Of a DNA stretch of 64,000 nt, positions 1-12,283 are shown piece by piece (position 1 is the stretch's first letter; every line of letters starts with the position of its first letter). The position numbers were made by a program, and so were the translations under genes. Under the pieces are notes generated by a model, which was not told the origin of the DNA, searched no databases, and was given only the letters and a program-made list of their open reading frames with translations. Origin of the DNA: Avena insularis (Eukaryota > Streptophyta > Magnoliopsida > Poales > Poaceae). The DNA lies in the NCBI GenBank assembly GCA_023614405.1, contig CM042687.1:235130292-235194291 (forward strand), read 5' to 3'.

Positions 1-248
1 GTCAGCATTGCCTGTGACCATGAAGATGGAGTCTCGCCCATGCTACCGTTATCATTACGTTATTCCGCTACTTGATTTGTATTAAGACTGGATCATGTGA
101 TCCTTTATTTGTTGTAAGACCTTATGTATGGTTTGTAATGGATGATGTACTCTGATATCCAATCTGTTATGTCTCGCAAAAACGGTAACCCTGGGATTGC
201 GATGTATGGCATAACAGGCATCTGGGATTAAAAATCCAGGTGTTGACA
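1..248 (-). mobile_element. LTR fragment of another retrotransposon, cut by window edge
   Basis: On the minus strand this begins TGTCAACACC at 248 and runs off the window. The family A element resumes at 249 with sequence that matches the plus-strand family A copy near 30090-30110, so the boundary at 248/249 is an insertion point. The first bases outside (CAATT, 249-253) would be one TSD copy; the other lies outside the window. TG start and abrupt boundary suggest an LTR, probably gypsy type. No coding sequence is supported here. Confidence 0.5.
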
Positions 249-1291
249 CAATTGTTTGGAACAAGACATGCTACAGAAATAATAACTAAGCATAAGGTCA
301 AAACAACACCTAGCATGTCATGCTAAAGTCTAAGTCACAGTCAATGCAAGCTCCTCTTGCACTTTCAAGGAGGAACTTCCTACTCATTTCCAACACCAAG
401 CAACTTATTTGAAACAACACAACAAGAACAAGGGTCGAAACTACTTTATTCAAGAAAACTAAACAACTAAGCAAACCAAACGAAAACTAAGACGCTCCGA
501 GAACAACACAACAGTGCATGAAACAATAAAAAAAAGTGTCTAGACAGACCTGAGCTTTTTATTGATGAAGAAGGGGATGCCTTGGGCATTCCCAAGCTTT
601 GACGCTTGTACCTCTTGGATATATCTTGGGGTGACACCGGGGTGGCATCCCCAAGCTTGAGCTTTTGTCCATTCTTCATCTCATTACATCATTCTCTCTC
701 TACACCTAAATTTTTTTCTTCATACAAAACTTCACACAATCTTCATTAGACATTAGTGTATTCAAAAGATAATAGACCTTTAGAAAAAGCTTTGGAACAG
801 CAAGAATTTTCACTAAAAACACAAGATACTGTAGTAACTCCTTCAAAAAGCTCAATTCCCCAAAAGAGAACTCAAAAAGGAATCAATAAGAAGCAAATGC
901 AAATAATGGCAGAAATCTGTCAAAACAGACCAGCAGGTAGAAATCGATTTTTTAGAAAATCTTATGTTGCTCAAATCAAAAAGTGTTGAACTAACAAAAG
1001 TTAGCTAACATACTGGGGGATTTATTCGTAAACGTTCAGCTCAAACCGAGTTACATAGACTCCTCACGATTTTTTTTGGGGGAGGACAGAAATCTGTTTC
1101 AGGACAACAACTCCCTAAATCTTACTTCCCTCTCATTAGAGGTCATTCTTTGCACAAAAAAGCAAACAAAAAGGATAAGGAGAGGTCATTACAGAAGTAA
1201 TAACTTCTAAGACTCAAGGAAACTCTTGGTTTATCTCCCAACAAGTACTTTTCTTTAACGCCTTTAAGTTAGGCACAAGAACCAAGAAGAA
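249..1291 (-). other. 3' noncoding region of family A copy
   Basis: No credible coding frame. The stretch is shared with 29078-30110 on the plus strand and, in part (about 467-1275), with 38310-39118. At 560-665 it carries two polypurine-like GGGGATGCC motifs on the minus strand in near-repeat context, a signature found in all family A copies here. The short open frames in this stretch are not conserved between copies. Confidence 0.6.
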
Positions 1292-1897
1292 TCAAGTATT
1301 TTCAAATGAAGAAGCATTAACATCAAACCTTGCTTTCAAAGGAGGAGCAAAAAGCAACTTATCTCTCCTCATAGGGAAGTGTTCAATACCTTTCTTTAAT
1401 GGAAAATGATATTTAATGGTACCTTCTTTGATATCAATGATGGCACCAATAGTTCTAAGAAAAGGTCTTCCCAAAGTACTAGGACAAGAAGCATTGTATT
1501 CAACATCCAAAACATAGAAATCCACAGGGACATAAGCATTGTTAACCATAATGTGAACACCATTAATACTCCCCATGAGTTTCTTTTTAGCATTATCATA
1601 GAGTGGGACATCCAAATAGCAATCTTCCAAAGGTGGCAAATCAAGCATTTCATAAATCTTCCTAGGCACAATAGAGACACTAGAACCAAGATCACATGAA
1701 GCTTTGACATCAAAGTCATTCACTTGTATATTAATAATGGGTTCCCAACTATCTTCTACTTTCCTAGGAATAGAAGATTTGTGTTTAAACTTCTCTTCCT
1801 TAATTTTCACAAGAGCATCTGTAATGTGTTTAGTGAAAGCAACATGCATATCACTAGCATCGGGACTTCTAGCAAGCTTTTGCATGAACAAAATCAC
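1292..1897 (-). pseudogene. Family A aspartic protease (gag C-term/pro) fragment
   Basis: A 201-residue frame carrying a retropepsin-like active site CDLGSSVS (Asp about residue 69) and the downstream LGRPFL motif (about 142-147), typical of gypsy proteases that mature Gag. The first 45 or so residues are the end of the gag linker. In the plus-strand copy the same protein is at 28401-29077. A stop just upstream (near 1928) separates it from the gag frame, so the gag-pro polyprotein is interrupted. No reverse transcriptase follows downstream. Start taken from the open frame; the native protein would begin in gag. Confidence 0.7.
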
Positions 1898-1927
1898 TTC
1901 ATAAATATTGCAACCATCTATATCAAA

Positions 1928-3010
1928 TTAAAACTTAGCATCACTAGTAGTAGACTCAATAGGCTTAGGCATAGTAGGAGGTGGAATAGGGACTTCTTGT
2001 GGTTTAGTGGTATCCATTCTAGTGATGGTGCACACACTATTGTTTCTATCAATTTCAGCTTCCCTCTCCCACTTAGCATGAAGTTGGGCTAATAGTCTAA
2101 CATTTTCATCAATAGTAACTTGTATGGCATGAGTAGTAGCAAAGGTACTTTCCATGGTTTCAGGTTTAGCAGCCATTTTATTAATCAAGGAGGACTGTGC
2201 TTCAGACAAAGAGGATATATTCTTTTCAGCACTCATAATTTTTGACAGTAACTAGGAATTTCTCTATTCAGATTCTCAAGCTGATGACTAATATTTTTCA
2301 AGATAATAGATTGTTCCTCCATAGCTTTAGTGAAAATCTTGTTTTGCTCATATTGCATCTGCATGAAGTTCTTAGTGGATCTCTCAATTTCTATAATCCT
2401 CTCTTCACTAGGCATTCCAGATCTACCATGATAAGCATTTCCACTAGGAGGATAAGGCCTATAATTACCATAAGTATTGTTGCCAAAATTGTTGTTTCTA
2501 ATGAAGTTCACATCAACTTGCTCATCTTGAGCAACCAAAGAGGCCAAGGGAACACTATTAGGATCTAGAGGAGCTTTCCCATTAACAAGCATAGCCATAA
2601 TAACATCAATCTTATCACTCAAAGAGGAGGTTTCTTCAACAGAATTTACCTTCTTACCATGTGGAGCTCTCTCAGTATGCCATTCAGAGTAGTTAACCAT
2701 CATATTGTCAAGAAGCTTCGTTGAGCACACAAAGTGAGGCCCATAAAGGTACCTCCAGCAGCTGAATCCAACAGGTTTCTTGAGAAGTTCAAACCTGCAT
2801 AAAAAGTCTGGATAATCATCCAAGCAGTGAGTCCATGAGTGGGACAATTCTTAACCAAAGACTTCATTCTTTCCCAAGTTGAGCAACATGTTCATTATCA
2901 AGTTGTTTAAATTTCATAATGTCACTTCTCATAGATATAATCTTAGCAGGAGGATAGTACTTTCCAATAAAAGCATCTTTGCACTTGGTCCAAGAGTCAA
3001 CACTATTTCT
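1928..3010 (-). pseudogene. Family A gag, C-terminal part (split by copia insertion)
   Basis: Continues the gag protein whose N-terminal part is at 12014-12283; the copia element 3011-12008 lies between. Two open pieces (2233-2847 and 1928-2236) match the plus-strand gag at 27069-28400: the VNYSEWHTERAPHGKK block, the SSLSDKID block, an Asn/Tyr-rich low-complexity linker and a predicted helical segment ending near the protease. Frameshifts around 2750 and 2236 break the frame. The Retrotrans_gag core forms the virus-like particle shell. No zinc knuckle is visible in this family. Confidence 0.7.
3006..3010. repeat. Left TSD (TTTCT) of copia element
   Basis: TTTCT directly precedes the 5' LTR and recurs at 12009-12013 directly after the 3' LTR. 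The interrupted family A gag reads across the two points, which confirms a 5-bp duplication made by integrase. Confidence 0.9.
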
Positions 3011-4938
3011 TATTGGAGATATGCCCTAGAGGCAATAATAAATGAAGTTATTATTATATCTTTGTGTTTATGATAAATGTTTACATTCATGCTATAATAG
3101 TATTAACAGGAAACATTAATATTTGTGTGATTTGTAAACTAAATTAGAGTCCCTGGTAAAGCCTCTTTATAATACTAGCTTGTTGATTAATAGATGATCG
3201 TGGTTTCTCGATCATGAACATTGTGATGTTGTTAATAACAAGATCATATCATTAGGAGAATGGTATGATGGAAATACTCCTATAGATAAGCGTAGCATAA
3301 AGATCAAGTCATTTTAATAGTTCGTTTGCTATAAGCTTTCTGATACATAATAACCTAATTCCTTCGACCATGAGATCATGCTAATCACCATCACCGGAAG
3401 GATGCTTTGATGACATCAAACACCACACCGTAACTGGGTGGCTATAAAGGTGGCATTGAGTGTTTGTAAAGTATGGGTTGAAGCACATGGATCAAGAGTG
3501 GGATTTGTCCATCCATATGACAGATAGATATACTCTGGGACCTCTCGGTGGAATGTCATCCAATTAGCTTGCAAGCTTGTGACTGGCTCACAAGGGATCA
3601 CATATCACGAGAACGAGAAAAGAGTACTTATCAGTAACGAGGTTGAACTAGGATGCAGAGATACCGACGATCAAACCTCGGATAAGTAAACTATCATGAG
3701 ACAAAAGGAAATTGGTATCGTATGTAAGTGGTTCATTCGATCGCAAAGTTATCGTAGAAATATGTGGGAGCCATATGAATTTCCAGATTCCTCTATTGGT
3801 TATTAATCGGAGAAGTGTCTTGGTCATGTCTGCATAATTGACGAACCGTAGGGAGACACACTTAAGGATTTGATGTTGTTTGGTAGATATGGAATGTTAG
3901 TAGGGATACCGAATGTTGTTCGGAGTTTCAGATGGGATCCGGGATATCACAAGAAGATACGTAATGGTCCGGAGAATAATATACATATAAGGAAAGTCCT
4001 ATTTCAGAGTTCGGGAAAGTTTCTGATGATTTCATCGGAGAGGTTCTAGAAGGGTCTAGAAGGTTCACCGGTCCGGAAGGAGAATGGTCCATGAATGTGT
4101 CATGGGTATGTGGAATGATTGGATCATATCCAAGGTCACTTGGTGTTGGCATATGCAAGAGAGAAATAAAGCTCTAAATTGAAAGTCAAACGGGAAGTTT
4201 GAAAAGTCAAACTGGAACAATGGTTTCCTAGTGGGAGAAGAAACAAGTCCTTCTCTCAATCCAACTTGGGTTTGGGTTTGGATTAAAACCCACCCCTCCC
4301 AAGGCTTCCGCCCTCTCATAAATAGAGGGGGAGGGCTGCCCCAACACAACACAAGTTCCAAGCCCTCTCCATCCGAGCCTGCGCCACCGCCGACCTGGCC
4401 ATTGCCCACCGCCATTGCTTCCGCCATGCCTCGCCGCTGCTGCCATCACCACCGCCCGCCATGTCACATGTCTGTCAGCCCTAGCCACCCCGACACCTCC
4501 TCCTCCTCCCGAACTTCTAAACCCTAGATTTCCGAGAAACCCTATCCACCATAACTCGCATCTGGCTTAGGCGAAGCCCTGTGGGATCTTTCCTCTACTT
4601 CCGACACCATGCCATCATGCTGCCGGAATCGCGAGGGAGAACTACAAACTCCGCTGCCTGCTGGAACAAGGGAGAGGAAGGTCTTCATCGAGTATCGAAC
4701 GTGTGACCGACTGCGGAAGCGCTGCCAGAACGCAGCGCCGGAAGGATCGTCTACGCGATCTTGAGATCGGTAAGTGTACGACTACATCACCCACGAGAAT
4801 CTGCTCTCGTTAACCGCTTTGGAATCTTCGAGGGTGAGTGCTTCTATCGACTCATTGCTACAATCTAGTAGATAGATCTTGGCTTGTTTGTGTGCATGCG
4901 ATAGCAATTTTTTGTTTTCCATGCTATGAACCCCTACA
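3011..4938 (+). repeat. Copia 5' LTR
   Basis: About 1.93 kb, matching 10130-12008 with scattered substitutions. Its first two bases are TA where the 3' copy has TG, a mutation in the terminal dinucleotide. It ends CCCCTACA. It carries a TATA-like ATAAATAG at 4318-4325 followed by a GC-rich leader. Confidence 0.93.
4318..4325 (+). promoter_or_regulatory. TATA-like box of copia LTR
   Basis: ATAAATAG lies in the 5' LTR just before a GC-rich leader and recurs at 11437-11444 in the 3' LTR. Position and sequence fit the core promoter of BARE-type LTRs; transcription would start roughly 30 bases downstream. Inferred from sequence only. Confidence 0.6.
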
Positions 4939-4952
4939 GTGTTATCAGAGCC
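4939..4952 (+). other. Primer binding site, initiator tRNA-Met type (degenerate)
   Basis: GTGTTATCAGAGCC follows the LTR directly; the copia consensus is TGGTATCAGAGC, complementary to the 3' end of initiator tRNA-Met. One mismatch is present, in keeping with an old copy. Confidence 0.8.
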
Positions 4953-6130
4953 GTTTCTATATGTAGATCTGTTGCACGAGTAGAACACAATGGTCATTGT
5001 GGGCGGTGGTGCTTTTATTATCAATTGCTTTATGTGTACTTTGCATCTTGCGGTATGATGGGATGAAGCGGCCCGGGCTAACCTTACATGACATCGTTCA
5101 TGAGACTTGCTCCACGCTCAACATGTAACTTGTATTGCATAAGTGGATTTGCGGGTGTCTGTCTCTCCCATCATAGTATAGATTCAATTTACAGCGGGCA
5201 CTTGATAGTTCAAGCATCAACATTGTGGTTCTTGTTCGTAAGTTAGAACGACACTTATTGAAAGCCCCAAACCACATAAAATATGCAAATAAAATTAGAG
5301 GCGTCTAACTTTGTTTTTGTAGGGGTGTGTTGTGATGTGATATGGCCATGATTGTGATTATATATGATGTATGCAATGGTCCTTATTGTAAGTTGGCAAC
5401 CGGCAGGAGCCATATGGTTGTCCTTTAAATTCCGTTAAGACCTGCGTGTCTATTCAAAGTAGTTGTAATAGTTGAAGCTTGTGGAAGACAATCATGAAAC
5501 GGCGCCATTGACCTTGACGCCATACCGGTGATGATGGAGATCATGTTCGTTCTTGAAGATAGAGATCGGAAGCATAAGAAGAAAGGACATATCATATCAC
5601 ATATTATGAATTGCATGTGATGTTAATCCTTTATGCATCTTGTATTGCTTAGTTTACAACAATAGCATTATAAGATGATCCCTCAAGCACAAAAATTTCA
5701 AGTTTTAAAGTGTTCATCCTTAGTAAGCACTGTTGCTAAAGCTCATTGTTTCGAAGCACCACGTGATGATCGGGTGTGTTAGATTCTGCGAGTGTATACA
5801 ACGTGAGAAAGCCAGATTTGCTCATGCGGAAGCTAAGGTTTGATCTTGACGAGCCTATCATGTACAGACATGGTCTCAGAACACGGATCACCGAAAGGTA
5901 AATCATGAGTTATATAGAAGATATGATGAACATGTTGATTGTTCGCCATTGAAGCTACATCAACTCTCGTGATGATCGGTTTTGATGTGGTGGATTTGGT
6001 TGGTGTGATCACTAAAACAATTTGAGGGATATTGTTTTGAGTGGGAGTTCACCTAGATTAATTTAACTATTAATTAGAACTCAATTTGTCATAAACTTAG
6101 TCTAAACTATTGCAAATATGTTGTAGATCA
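4953..6130 (+). other. Copia leader between primer site and gag
   Basis: Untranslated leader of about 1.2 kb. I see no supported coding frame. A TTGTAG sits seven bases before the gag ATG and could serve as a 3' splice site, but nothing here proves splicing. Confidence 0.6.
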
Positions 6131-9100
6131 ATGGCGGCCCCTACCATCAATTTTAATGCGTTCCTAGAGAAAGAAAAGTTGAAAAACACTGGAAGCAACT
6201 TCGCGGATTGGTTCCGCAATTTGAGGATTGTCCTCAATGCTGGTAATTTGACCTATGTGTTGGATGCACCGCTGGGTGACCCGCCTGCAGCTACTGCTAC
6301 CGATGAAGTAAAGAATGTTTACCTCACTCGGAAGAATCAGTACTCCACAGTTCAGTGTGCTATCGTGTATGGTTTGGAATCGGAGCTTCAGAAAAGGTTT
6401 GAGAACCATGACCCACATGATATTGTCCGTGAACTCAAAATGATTTTTGAGGCTCATCCGGCAATTGAGAGTTATGATGCTTCTGAAAAGTTCTTTAACT
6501 GCAAGATGGAAGAGGGCAGCTCTGTCAGTGAGTACGTGCTTAAGATGTCTGGGCACGCAAATAAACTCCAAAGTTTGGGTGTAGTGATTCCTAATTCTTT
6601 GGGGATTCACCGTGTCCTCCAACCACTGCCACCAAGTTACAAGAACTTTGTGATGAACTATAATATGCAAAACATGGACAAGACATTGTCAGAACTCTTC
6701 TCCATGTTGAAATCTACAGAAGTGGAGATAAAGAAAGAGCACCAAGTTTTGTTGGTCAATAAGACCACCAAATTCAAGAATCAAGGCAAGTCTAAGAAAA
6801 AGGGAAACTTCAAGAAGGGCGGTAAGAAAGTTACCGTGCCGGCGAAGAAGACCAAGGTTGGGCCTAAGCCTGATACTGAGTGCTTTTACTGCAAGGGAGA
6901 AGGTCACTGGAAGCGGAATTGCCCAAAGTACTTGGCAAATTTGAAGAACGGCAACATCAAGAAGAAAGGTATATCCGATATACATGTTATTGATGTGTAT
7001 CTCACTAGTACTCGTAGTAGTGCCTGGGTATTTGATACTGGTTCGGTTGCTCATATTTGTAACTCGAAACAGGTATTGCAGAATAAACAGAAGCTAGCGA
7101 AGAACGAGGTGACGATGCGCGTTGGAAATGGATCAAAGGTTGATGTGATCGCGGTCAGCATGCTACCTCTTCATCTACCATCGGGATTAGTTTTATACTT
7201 AAATAATTGTTATTTGGTGCCTGCGTTGAGCATGAACATTATATCTGGATCATGTTTATTGCGAGACGGTTACTTGTTTAAGTCCGAGAATAATGGTTGT
7301 TCGATTTATATGAGTAATATGTTTTATGCACATGCACCTTTGATAGATGGTCTATTCTTATTGAATCTCGATTGTGGAAATACACACATTAATAACATTG
7401 AAGCTAAACGTATGAAATTGAGCGATAACTCGACCTATATGTGGCACTGTCGTCTTGGTCATATTGGAGTGAAGCGTATGAAGAAACTCCATTCTGATGG
7501 ACTTATTGAATCACTTGAAAGATGCGAAGCATGTCTGATGGGTAAAATGACTAAGACTCCATTTTTTGGTATGATGGAGCGAGTTACGGACTTATTGGAA
7601 ATCATACATACCGATGTGTGTGGTCCAATGAGTGTAGCATCGCGCGGTGGTTATCTTTATGTTCTTACCTTCACGGATGACTTGAGTAGATATGGGTATA
7701 TCTATTTCATGAAACATAAGTCCGAAACTTTCGAGAAGTTTAAGGAATTTCAAAGTGGGGTAGAGAATCAACGTAACAAGAAGATTAAATTTCTATGTTC
7801 TAATCGTGGAGGTGAATATCTAAGTTACGAGTTTGGCGATCATTTGAAGAAATGCGGAATACTTTCACAATTGACACCGCCAGGAACACCACAGCGTAAT
7901 GGTGTGTCCGAACATCGTAATCGAACTCTCTTAGATATGGTTCGTTCTATGATGTCACTTACAGATTTACCGCTATCTTTTGGGGTTATGCATTAGAAAC
8001 AACCGCATTCACTTTAAATAGGGCACCATCTAAATCCGTTGAAACGACACCGTATGAATTGTGGTTTGGGAAGAAACCTAAATTGTCGTTCCTTAAAGTT
8101 TGGGGCTGCGAAGCTTATGTAAAGAAGTTACAGCCGGACAAGCTTGAACCCAAAGCGGAAAAATGCATCTTCATAGGATACCCGAAGGAAACTATTGGGT
8201 ATACCTTCTATCATAGATCCGAGGGTAAAATCTTCGTTGCCAAGAATGGATCCTTTCTAGAGAAAGAATTTCTCTCAAAAGAAGTGACTGGAAGGAAAGT
8301 AGAACTCGACGAGGTTGTTGAACCTTCTCTCGAACTTGCGAGTAGCGCAGCACCGAAAGTAGTTCCTATGGCGCCTACGCCAATAAGAGAGGAAGCGTAT
8401 AATGTTGATCATGAAACTTCGATTGAAGTAACTACGGAACCTCGCAGGTCAACGAGAACTCGTACCACTCCTGATTGGTATGATCCTGTTATGAGTGTCA
8501 TGTTGGTAGATAACACAGATGACCCTGCGACATATGAGGAAGCGATGATGAGCCTAGATTCCAATAAATGGCAAGAAGCCATGAAATCCGAGATTGGATC
8601 CATGTACGAAAACCAAGTATGGACTTTGGTGGACTTACCGGATGGCCGGAAGGCTGTCGAGAACAAATGGATTTTCAAGAAGAAAACATATGCTGATGGT
8701 AATGTTACTGTCTATAAAGCTCGACTTGTCGCAAAAGGGTTTCGACAAATTCAAGGAGTTGACTACGATGAGACTTTCTCACCAGTAGCGAAGCTAAAGT
8801 CTGTGAGGATTATGTTAGCAATCGCTGCATATTATGATTATGAGATATGGCAGATGGATGTCAAAACGGCGTTCCTTAATGGAGACATTGATGAAGAGTT
8901 GTATATGATGCAACCCAAAGGTTTTGTCGATCCTAAAGATGCTAACAAGGTATGCAATCTTCAACGGTCCATATATGGATTGAAGCAAGCATCCCGAAGT
9001 TGGAATCAACGTTTTGATAAGGTAATCAAAAGCTTTGGTTTTATACAAACTTATGGAGAAGCTTGTATTTACAAGAAAGTGAGTGGGAGCTCTGTAGCAT

Positions 9101-10095
9101 TCTTAATACTATATGTAGATGACATATTGTTGATTGGGAATGATGTAGACCTTCCTAATAGTGTCAAGTATTATTTTAATAATAGTTTTTCAATGAAAGA
9201 TCTTGGCGAAGCAGCTTACATATTAGGCATAAAGATTTATAGAGATAGATCGAGACGCCAAATATCATTGTCACAAAGTACATATTTGGACAAAGTTCTA
9301 AAGAGGTTTGGAATGGAAGATAGCAATAAAGTGTTCTTGCCCATGTTGCCCAATACGACCTTGAGTAAAACTCAAAGTCCTGCAACGATAGAAGATAGAG
9401 AAAGGATGAGTAAGACCCCCTATGCCTTAGCCATAGGATCTCTAATGTATACCATGCTATGCACTAGACCCGACATTGCATATGCTGTTAGTTTAACTAG
9501 CAGATATCAAAGTGATCCAGGAGTGGATCATTGGACAGCGGTCAAAAACATCCTTAAGTACTTGAGAAGAACTAAGGATATGGTTCTTTCTTATGGAGGT
9601 GATGAACAACTCGTTGTTAATGGTTACACCAATGCTAGTTGGAACACCGATCTGGATGATTCTAAATCTCAATCTGGATACGTATTTACTTTGAATGGTG
9701 TAGCAGTTAGCTCGAGGAGTGCAAAACAAAGCGTTGTGGCGAGATCTTCAACTGAATCGGAATACATAGCTGCTTCGGAGGCTTCACAAGAGGCGATATG
9801 GATGAAGGAGTTCATTACAAAGCTCGGTGTGGTTCCAAGTGCGCTGGACCCAATGTCTATCTACTGTGATAACATGGGCGCCATAGCCAATGCGCAAGAA
9901 CCAAGGTCACACAAGAAGCTAAAGCACATCAAGCTACATTTTCACGCTATTCGAGAACATGTCCAAGATGGTGACATAAAGATTTGCAAAGTACACACAT
10001 ATCTGAATGTGGCGGATCCGTTGACTAAACCTCTCCCAAGGGAAAAACATGACCAGCACCAAACCGCCATGGGTGTTCGGTATATTACCATGTAA
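6131..10095 (+). pseudogene. Copia gag-pol polyprotein, frameshifted
   Basis: Start chosen at 6131 (MAAPTINF), where similarity to BARE-type Gag begins. Order: UBN2-type Gag; zinc knuckle CX2CX4HX4C (from 6881); protease DTG (7034-7042); integrase with HCRLGH and CEAC zinc residues, first catalytic Asp at 7613 and Glu at 7910; reverse transcriptase with YVDD (9112-9123); RNase H; stop TAA. Defects: a one-base loss in the T run at about 7978-7981 shifts the frame late in integrase and yields a stop soon after; the second integrase Asp is Asn (AAT, 7802-7804); the first RNase H Asp is Asn in GYTNASW (9631-9633). Both substitutions fit G-to-A changes. The rest of the reading frame is well preserved, so inactivation is fairly recent. 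Confidence 0.93.
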
Positions 10096-10118
10096 TCTAG
10101 ATTAGTTGACTCTAGTGC

Positions 10119-10129
10119 AAGTGGGAGAC
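10119..10129 (+). other. Copia polypurine tract
   Basis: AAGTGGGAGAC lies directly before the 3' LTR at 10130 and would prime plus-strand DNA synthesis. Position and composition match BARE-type elements. Confidence 0.8.
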
Positions 10130-12008
10130 TGTTGGAGATATGCCCTAGAGGTAATAATAAATGCAGTTATTATTATATCTTTGTGTTTATGATAAATGTT
10201 TACATTCATGCTATAATAGTATTAATAGGAAACATTAATACTTGTGTGATTTGTAAACTAAATTAGAGTCCCTGGTAAAGCCTCTTTATAATACTAGCTT
10301 GTTGATTAATAGATGATCGTGGTTTCTCGATCATGAACATTGTGATGTTGTTAATAACAAGATCATATCATTAGGAGAATGGTATGATGGACATACTCCT
10401 ATAGATAAGCGTAGCATAAAGATCAAGTCATTTTAATAGTTTGTTTGCTATAAGCTTTCTGATACATAGTAACCTAATTCCTTCGACCATGAGATCATGC
10501 TAATCACCATCACCGAAAGGATGCTTTGATGACATAAAACACCACACCGTAACTAGGTGGCTATATAGGTGGCATTGAGTGTTCGGAAAGTATGGGTTGA
10601 GGCACATGGATCAAGAGTGGGATTTGTCCATCCATATGACGGATAGATATACTCTAGGCCCTCTCGGTGGAATGTCATCCAATTAGCATGCAAGCATGTG
10701 ACTGGCTCACAAGGGATCACATATCACGGGAACAAGAAAAGATTACTTATCAGTAACGAGGTTGAACTAGGAATGCAGAGATACCGACGATCAATACCTC
10801 GGATAAGTAAACTATCGTGAGACAAAAGGAAATTGGTATCGTATGTAAGTGGTTCATTCGATCGCAAAGTAATTGTAGAAATATGTGGGAGCCATATGAA
10901 TTTCCAGATTCCTCTATTGGTTATTGATCGGAGAAGTGTCTCGGTCATGTTCGCATAATTCATGAACCATAGGGAGACACACTTAAGGATTCGATGTTGT
11001 TTAGTAGATATGGAATGTTAGTAGGGATACCGAATGTTGTTCGGAGTCTCGGATGGAATCCGGGATATCACGAGGAGATCCGGAATGGTCCGGAGAATAA
11101 GATTCATATAAGGAAATTCCTATTTCGGAGTTCGGGAAAGTTTCCAATGATTTCATCGGAGAGGTTCTAGAAGGGTCTAGAAGGTTCACCGGTCCGGAAG
11201 GAGAATGGTCCATGAATGTGTCATGGGTATATGGAATGATTGGATCATATCCAATGTCACTTGGTGTTGGCATATGCAAGAGAGAAATAAAGCTCTAAAT
11301 TGAAAGTCAAACGGGAAGTTTGAAATGTCAAACTGGAACAATGGTATCCTAGTGGGAGAAGAAACAAGTCCTTCTCTCAATCCAACTTGGGTTTGGGTTT
11401 GGATTCAAATCCACCCTCCCAAGGCTGCCCCCTCTCATAAATAGAGGGGGAGGGCTGCCCCAACACAACACAAGTTCCAAGCCCTCTCCACCCGAGCCCG
11501 CGCCGCCGCCGACCCGCTGCCGCGCCGCCGTCGGTCCGTCGCCGACGCCCTAGCCGCTGCCGACACCTCCTCCTCCTCCAGGATTTCTAAACCCTAGATT
11601 TTTGGGAAACCCTAATCCACCATAACTCGCATCCGGCTTAGGCGAAGCCCTGCAGGATCTTTCCTCTACTTCCCACACCATGCCGTCGTGCTGCCAGAAT
11701 TGCGAGGGAGAACTACAACCTCCGCTACCTGCTGGAACAAGGGAGAGGAAGGTATTCATCGAGTACCAAACGTGTGACCGGCTGCGGAAGTGTTGCCGGA
11801 ACACAGCGCCGGAATATCGTCTACGCGATCTTGAGATCGACAAGTGTACAACTACATCACCCACGAGAATCTGCTCTCGTTAACCGCTTTGGAATCTTTG
11901 AGGGCGAGTGCTTCTATCGACTCGTTCCTACAATCTAGTAGATAGATCTTGGCTTGTTTGTGTGCATGCAGTAGAATTTTTTTGTTTTCCATGCTACGAA
12001 CCCCTGCA
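10130..12008 (+). repeat. Copia 3' LTR
   Basis: Starts TGTTGG and ends CCCCTGCA; about 1.88 kb, matching 3011-4938. It is followed directly by TSD TTTCT (12009-12013). It ends with the polymorphic GC-rich leader found in the 5' copy, with small indels between the two. Confidence 0.93.
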
Positions 12009-12013
12009 TTTCT
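12009..12013. repeat. Right TSD (TTTCT) of copia element
   Basis: Matches 3006-3010; family A gag sequence resumes here on the minus strand. Confidence 0.9.
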
Positions 12014-12283
12014 AGGCAAGAATAGCAACCATTCTTTAGCTTGCCCTCTCAAGGAGAAAGGAAACAGCTTGAGCTTAATAATATCTCCATCTACATCCTT
12101 ATACTTTTGCATCTCACAAAGTTCAACAAAGTTATTGAGATGGGCAGGAACATCATCAGAACTAGCACCAAAAAATTGCTCTCTCATCACAAGATTCAAC
12201 AAAGCAGGCTTAATTTCATAAAAGGTAGCATCAGGAGAAGGTGGAGCAATAGGAGTGCTAAGGAAATCATTGTTGTTCATGCT
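12014..12283 (-). pseudogene. Family A gag, N-terminal part (cut by two insertions)
   Basis: The minus-strand frame from 12280 begins MNNNDFLSTPIAPP and runs through the FYEIKPALLNL, GASSDD and LFPFSLRGQAKEWL blocks of a Retrotrans_gag domain, matching residues about 17-110 of the plus-strand gag at 27069. The first 16 or so native residues are missing because the chromovirus inserted at 12284, so the ATG at 12280 is fortuitous. The remaining protein continues at 3010 beyond the copia element. TSD ATGCT (12279-12283) abuts the chromovirus LTR. Confidence 0.8.

Larger units (their letters stand above)
3011..12008 (+). mobile_element. Ty1-copia LTR retrotransposon, BARE/Angela-like
   Basis: A complete 9.0 kb element: 5' LTR, tRNA-Met-type primer site, leader, gag-pol, polypurine tract, 3' LTR, with TSD TTTCT on both sides. 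The LTR start (TGTTGGAGATATGCCC in the 3' copy) and domain order gag-protease-integrase-RT-RNase H are those of BARE/Angela/WIS elements of Triticeae. The 5' LTR starts TA instead of TG. A frameshift and two lost catalytic residues make it non-autonomous. It sits in the minus-strand family A gag gene. Confidence 0.93.

Noticed and set aside
4065..4527. Pro/Ala-rich frames in copia 5' LTR
   Set aside because: Composition-driven open frames around the promoter and leader.
11550..11883. GC-rich frames in copia 3' LTR (104 and 67 residues)
   Set aside because: Lie in the LTR leader and are not conserved in the 5' LTR at the same place.
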